NCBI RefSeq assembly: GCF_030272615.1
Contig: NC_081409.1
Span: 652,642,468-652,706,467, forward strand
Direction: 5' to 3'
Source: Cryptomeria japonica
Lineage: Eukaryota > Streptophyta > Pinopsida > Cupressales > Cupressaceae
Length of the DNA: 64,000 nucleotides
Shown here: positions 60,746-64,000 of the stretch, piece by piece
Position numbering within the stretch: the stretch's first letter is position 1
Layout: each line of letters starts with the position of its first letter
Program-made: the position numbers and the translations under genes
The notes under the pieces: generated by a model
The model's database searches: none
What the model was told of the DNA's origin: nothing
The model's input: only the letters and a program-made list of their open reading frames with translations

Positions 60746-61412
60746 TCCTCTCCTCCTCCCTCCCTCTCTCCCTCTCCCTCCCTCTCTCCCTCTCCCCATC
60801 TCCTTTTCCCAATCTTCCTCTCTCTCCCTCTCCCCCTCTCCTTTCCCCAATCTCCCTCTCCCCCTCTCCCTCTCCTTCTCTCCCTCTCTCCCTCTCCTTT
60901 TCCCAATATCCCTCTCTTTCCCTCTCTCCCTCTCCCTCCCCCTCTCCTTCTCTCCCTCTCCCCCTCTCCTTTACCAAATCTCTCCTTTTCCCAATCTCCC
61001 TCTCTCTTCCTCTCCCTCCCTCTCTCCTTTTTACAATCTCTCTCTCTCCCTCTCCCTCTCTCCCTCCCCCTCTCCTTCTCTCCCTCTCTCCCTCTCCCTC
61101 TCTCCTTTTCCCAATATCCCTCTCTCTCCCTCTCCCCCTGTCCTTTCCCCAATCTCTCTCTCCCTCCCCCTCTCCTTCTCTCCCTCTCTCCCTCTCCTTT
61201 TACCAATCTCCCTCTCTCTCCCTCTCTCTCTCCCCCCTCTCCTTTTCCCAATCTCCCTCTCTCTCCCCTCCCTCTCTCCCTCCCTCTCCCTCTCCCCATC
61301 TCCTTTTCCCAATCTCCCTCCCTCTCCCTCTCCCCCTCTCCTTTCCCAAATCTCCCTCTCTCCCTCCCCCTCTCCTTCTCTCCCTCTCTCCCTCTCCTTT
61401 TCCCAATATCCC

Positions 61413-61462
<50 letters not shown>

Positions 61463-62335
61463 CCCCTCTCCTTCTCTCCTTATCTCCCTCTCCCCCTCTC
61501 CTTTCCCAAATCTCTCCTTTTCCCAATCTCCCTCTCTCTCCCTCTCCCTCCCCCTCTCCTTTTCCCAATCTTGCTCTCTCCATCTCCCTCTCTCTCTCTC
61601 CCCCTCTCCTTTTCCCAATCTCCCTCTCTCTCCTTCTCCCCCTCTCCTTTCCCCAATCTCCCTCTCTCCCTCCCCCTCTCCTTCTCTCCCTCTCTCCCTC
61701 TCCTTTTCCCAATCTCCCTCTCTCTCCCTCTCCCTCTCCCTTCCTCTCTCCCTATCCCCCTCTCCTTTTCCCTCCCTCTCCCTCCCTCTATTCATCTCCC
61801 CCTCTCCTTTTCATAATCTCACTTTCTCTCCCTCTCCCCCTCTCCTTTTCATAATCTCACTTTCTCTCCCTCTCCCCCTCTCCTTTCCCAAATCTCTCCT
61901 TTTCCCAATATCCCTCTCTCTTCCTCTCCCTCCCCCTCTCCTTTTCCCATTCTCACTCTCTCCCTCTCCCTCTCTCCCTCCCCCTCTCCTTCTCTCCCTC
62001 TCTCCTTCTCCCCCTCTCCTTTTCCCAATATCCCTCTCTCTCCCTCTCCCCTTCTCGTTTCCGTAATCTCCCTTTCTCCCTCCCCCTCTCCTTCTCTCCC
62101 TCTCTCCCTCTCCTTTTCCCAATCTCCCTCTCTCTCTCCCTCTCTCTCTCCCCCTCTCCTTTTCCCAATCTCCCTCTCTCTCTCCTCCTCTCCCTCCCTC
62201 TCCCTCCCTCTCTCCCTCTCCCCATCTCATTTTCCCAATCTCCTCTCTCCCTCTCCCCCTCTCCTTTCCCCAATCTCCCTCTCTCCCTCTCCCTCCCCCT
62301 CTCCTTCTCTCCCTCTATCCCTCTCCTTTTCCCAA

Positions 62336-62429
<94 letters not shown>

Positions 62430-62526
62430 TCTCTCCTTCTCTCCCTCTCCCTCTCTCCTTTCCCAAATCTCTCCTTTTCCCAATCTCCCTCTCTCTCCCT
62501 CTCCCTCCCCCTCTCCTTTCAACTCT
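60113..62526. repeat. Pyrimidine-rich minisatellite/CT tract
   Basis: 2.4 kb of almost pure C/T on the plus strand. Words CTCCTTTTCCCAATCTCCCT recur several dozen times with CT spacers of variable length, so it is a minisatellite with embedded microsatellites; the longest pure CT run is about 62338-62426. The absence of A/G explains the 687- and 602-codon open frames (Ser/Leu/Pro only) on the plus strand and Glu/Arg/Gly frames on the minus strand. None is a gene. Confidence 0.9.
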
Positions 62527-63132
62527 TCTTTTATAGGTGATGAAATGATGAACTTCACTCCATAAGCATGAAATGATGAACTTAAGCATGAAATGTCTTA
62601 ATTGGTTCTTGAAATGATGAACTTCACTCCATAAGCATGAGTTTATGAAATAATAACTTCACTCCAATCTCTTCATGCATGAAGGACTCAAAGAAAATTC
62701 ACTCAATCAAAATACAAAATATCAACATTACCGGTATCAGTACTTGGGTATACACAATATGATAAATAGATAGTTTAAAAGTATATGCCATATGAGTTAT
62801 AAGTAATGAACAAATTGGATCACATTTCAAGACATATACACAACTAACAAATTTGATCACATTTCAATAGCCAATAACTAAGTTTCAGGAATATCATGTT
62901 TCATATATATCAATGAACAAATTGGATCGAATATCAAGTTTCATATATATCAAAATGAACAATAATCGTGTACATATATCAAGAAATGGCATAGATGCCA
63001 AATCAATAATAGTTACAAAAATGTGGCATGTGCCATGTCTATCAAAGTTGATATATACATATACAAATTCTGAATATATAAAAAATTGGTCCTTCAATGA
63101 CCACAACTATAACTATATGTCTCTATCGGTAT
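62527..63132. other. AT-rich DNA, probable 3' flank of the minus-strand gene
   Basis: A word GATGAACTTCACTCCATAAG occurs twice (62549, 62617) with a partial third copy. ATATATCAA-type repeats occur at 62880-63060. No coding region is visible. If the gene at 63133 is real, its 3' untranslated region lies here. Confidence 0.4.
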
Positions 63133-64000
63133 CTATGACTGTGGCGGATCATCAAAATCGAGCCTCTTCAAAGAAGTACGTGGCTCTGCACGTGGCTGCA
63201 TAAGGACAATTCAAATGTTGAATCAGATATATTTTCTCAATATAACATCAAAATAACTAAATACTAAACTCTAAATTGTTTGAAGTTGAAATGTTGATTA
63301 CCTCATCTCTGTCTTCTGCAATTCAGTGAGGCTGAGGATCCATGGAATGTCCTACAGGAGGCTATAACTGGTAAAACACCATTAATACATGTTAATGACA
63401 TATATGTCAAATAACACATAATAACTAAAAATGAATAGACTAAAAAACTAAAGCATACCGGAGCCTCAGATGGATGTGTTGTGGTCGTAGGAGGCAAAGT
63501 CATAGATGAATCAGTTAGGACCATTTCCTATATCCATGGTAAGTGATCCAAAAGGAGTTAACTAGACGGTTTCAACTCCGTTGTGCACTTAGTGAAAAGG
63601 AGTTGATCTAAGACAGACATATCTTTTGCCTTGGTCGTGTTGGATCCCATAATATATGTGTAGGACTTCTACTAAAATGGAATGGTAGAATAACAGTAGG
63701 AAGTTTGGAAGGGGCCTGTAATAGTTTAAAGACAATCATACAAGTTAATAACCCAAAGTTGTTGACAAACTAGATAAAACAAATATTTTTAACATATGTA
63801 GAAAAAATGCACACCAGAGCCTTGTATAGTTCTCCTGTAACCTTAGGAGGCCTAGTCAAATCTGATGCAGCTATTACCATTTCCTGTATGAAAAATGATA
63901 ACATATGATATAGACATAAAAGGATTTAGTTATTTCGAACAAGCAAGAATGCAATCCAAAGTGAATATGAAGATATCACCTCTTCCCTCTGCTGAATCTC
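63133..64000 (-). CDS. 3' part of a multi-exon gene with small phase-0 exons (unknown product)
   Basis: Read right to left, exon-like blocks with AG/GT borders are: 64000-63980 (EIQQREE, runs off the edge), 63883-63815 (EMVIAASDLTRPPKVTGELY...), 63527-63459 (EMVLTDSSMTLPPTTTTHP...), 63361-63302 (PPVGHSMDPQPH...IAEDRDE) and 63195-63133 (PRAEPRTSLKRLDFDDPPQS, stop TAG). Lengths are 69, 69, 60 and 63 nt, all multiples of three and all phase 0. The two 69-nt exons are duplicates. A further acceptor at 63716 opens APSKLPTVILPFHF, but I see no donor. The 60-nt exon contains a TGA, so this copy may be a pseudogene or use another acceptor. The protein is Pro/Thr/Ser-rich and probably disordered; no family recognised. 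Confidence 0.45.

Larger units (their letters stand above)
58624..62526. mobile_element. Inverted-repeat element, copy 2, with expanded CT tract and no right end found
   Basis: The left end GGGTAAGTGCACCAAGAT and the next 300 bp match copy 1 (7156). An extra stretch at about 59090-59270 is missing from copy 1. From 59455 to 59900 the two copies align again, including the palindromic motif, here amplified in tandem. After 60003 both carry CT-rich DNA, but here it is about 2.5 kb. No right inverted repeat is found by 62526 or later, so the 3' end is lost or diverged. Confidence 0.65.

Noticed and set aside
60003-62066. 687-codon open frame, the longest in the window, and its 602-codon neighbour
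   Set aside because: Made of Ser, Leu and Pro only because the DNA is nearly pure C/T; opposite-strand frames are Glu/Arg/Gly for the same reason.

Overview
The window is eukaryotic nuclear DNA from a large, repeat-rich plant genome. Evidence for a plant is the mix of Ty1/copia and Ty3/gypsy elements with plant-type primer sites (TGGTATCAGAGC, TGGCGCCCACC...), a dual RNase H gypsy polyprotein, a plant-mobile-domain-like reading frame and GT-AG introns. A gymnosperm is a reasonable guess from the old, heavily mutated nested elements, but the sequence does not prove it. I saw no rRNA, tRNA, CRISPR array or intact protein-coding gene. Nearly every reading frame is broken, mainly by CAG-to-TAG and CGA-to-TGA type changes, the pattern expected from deamination of methylated cytosine.

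Layout. 1-4191: 5' part of a minus-strand LTR element (long LTR, primer site, repetitive acidic ORF leaving the window). 4192-5619: plus-strand plant-mobile-domain-like pseudogene with 26 in-frame stops and no frameshift. 7156-9012: inverted-repeat-bounded element with palindromic motifs and CT microsatellites. 9013-31528: one minus-strand Ty3/gypsy element of Tat-like type (gag, protease, G-patch, RT, two RNase H domains, integrase). It is interrupted by a 7.9 kb LTR element without pol (16839-24745, perfect GATTA target duplication) and by a 3.5 kb copia-like element without pol (27007-30483). 31529-38300: LTR-like and tandem-repeat DNA. 38301-45345: plus-strand remains of a gypsy element with an extra ORF ahead of gag.

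46229-57655 is the most interesting part. A palindrome cluster precedes a gene for an RNase H-fold (DDE-like) transposase-type protein, split into two pieces by a tandem copia insertion (48998-56943). Removing the insertion with one copy of its target duplication brings the two halves back into one frame, and a 135 bp intron can be seen near the 3' end.

58624-62526 is a second, larger copy of the 7156 element whose CT tract has grown to about 2.5 kb; the 687-residue open frame there is a low-complexity artefact. 63133-64000 holds the 3' end of a minus-strand multi-exon gene with small phase-0 exons, two of which are 69 nt duplicates of each other. It is the best candidate for a non-transposon host gene, although one exon carries a stop.
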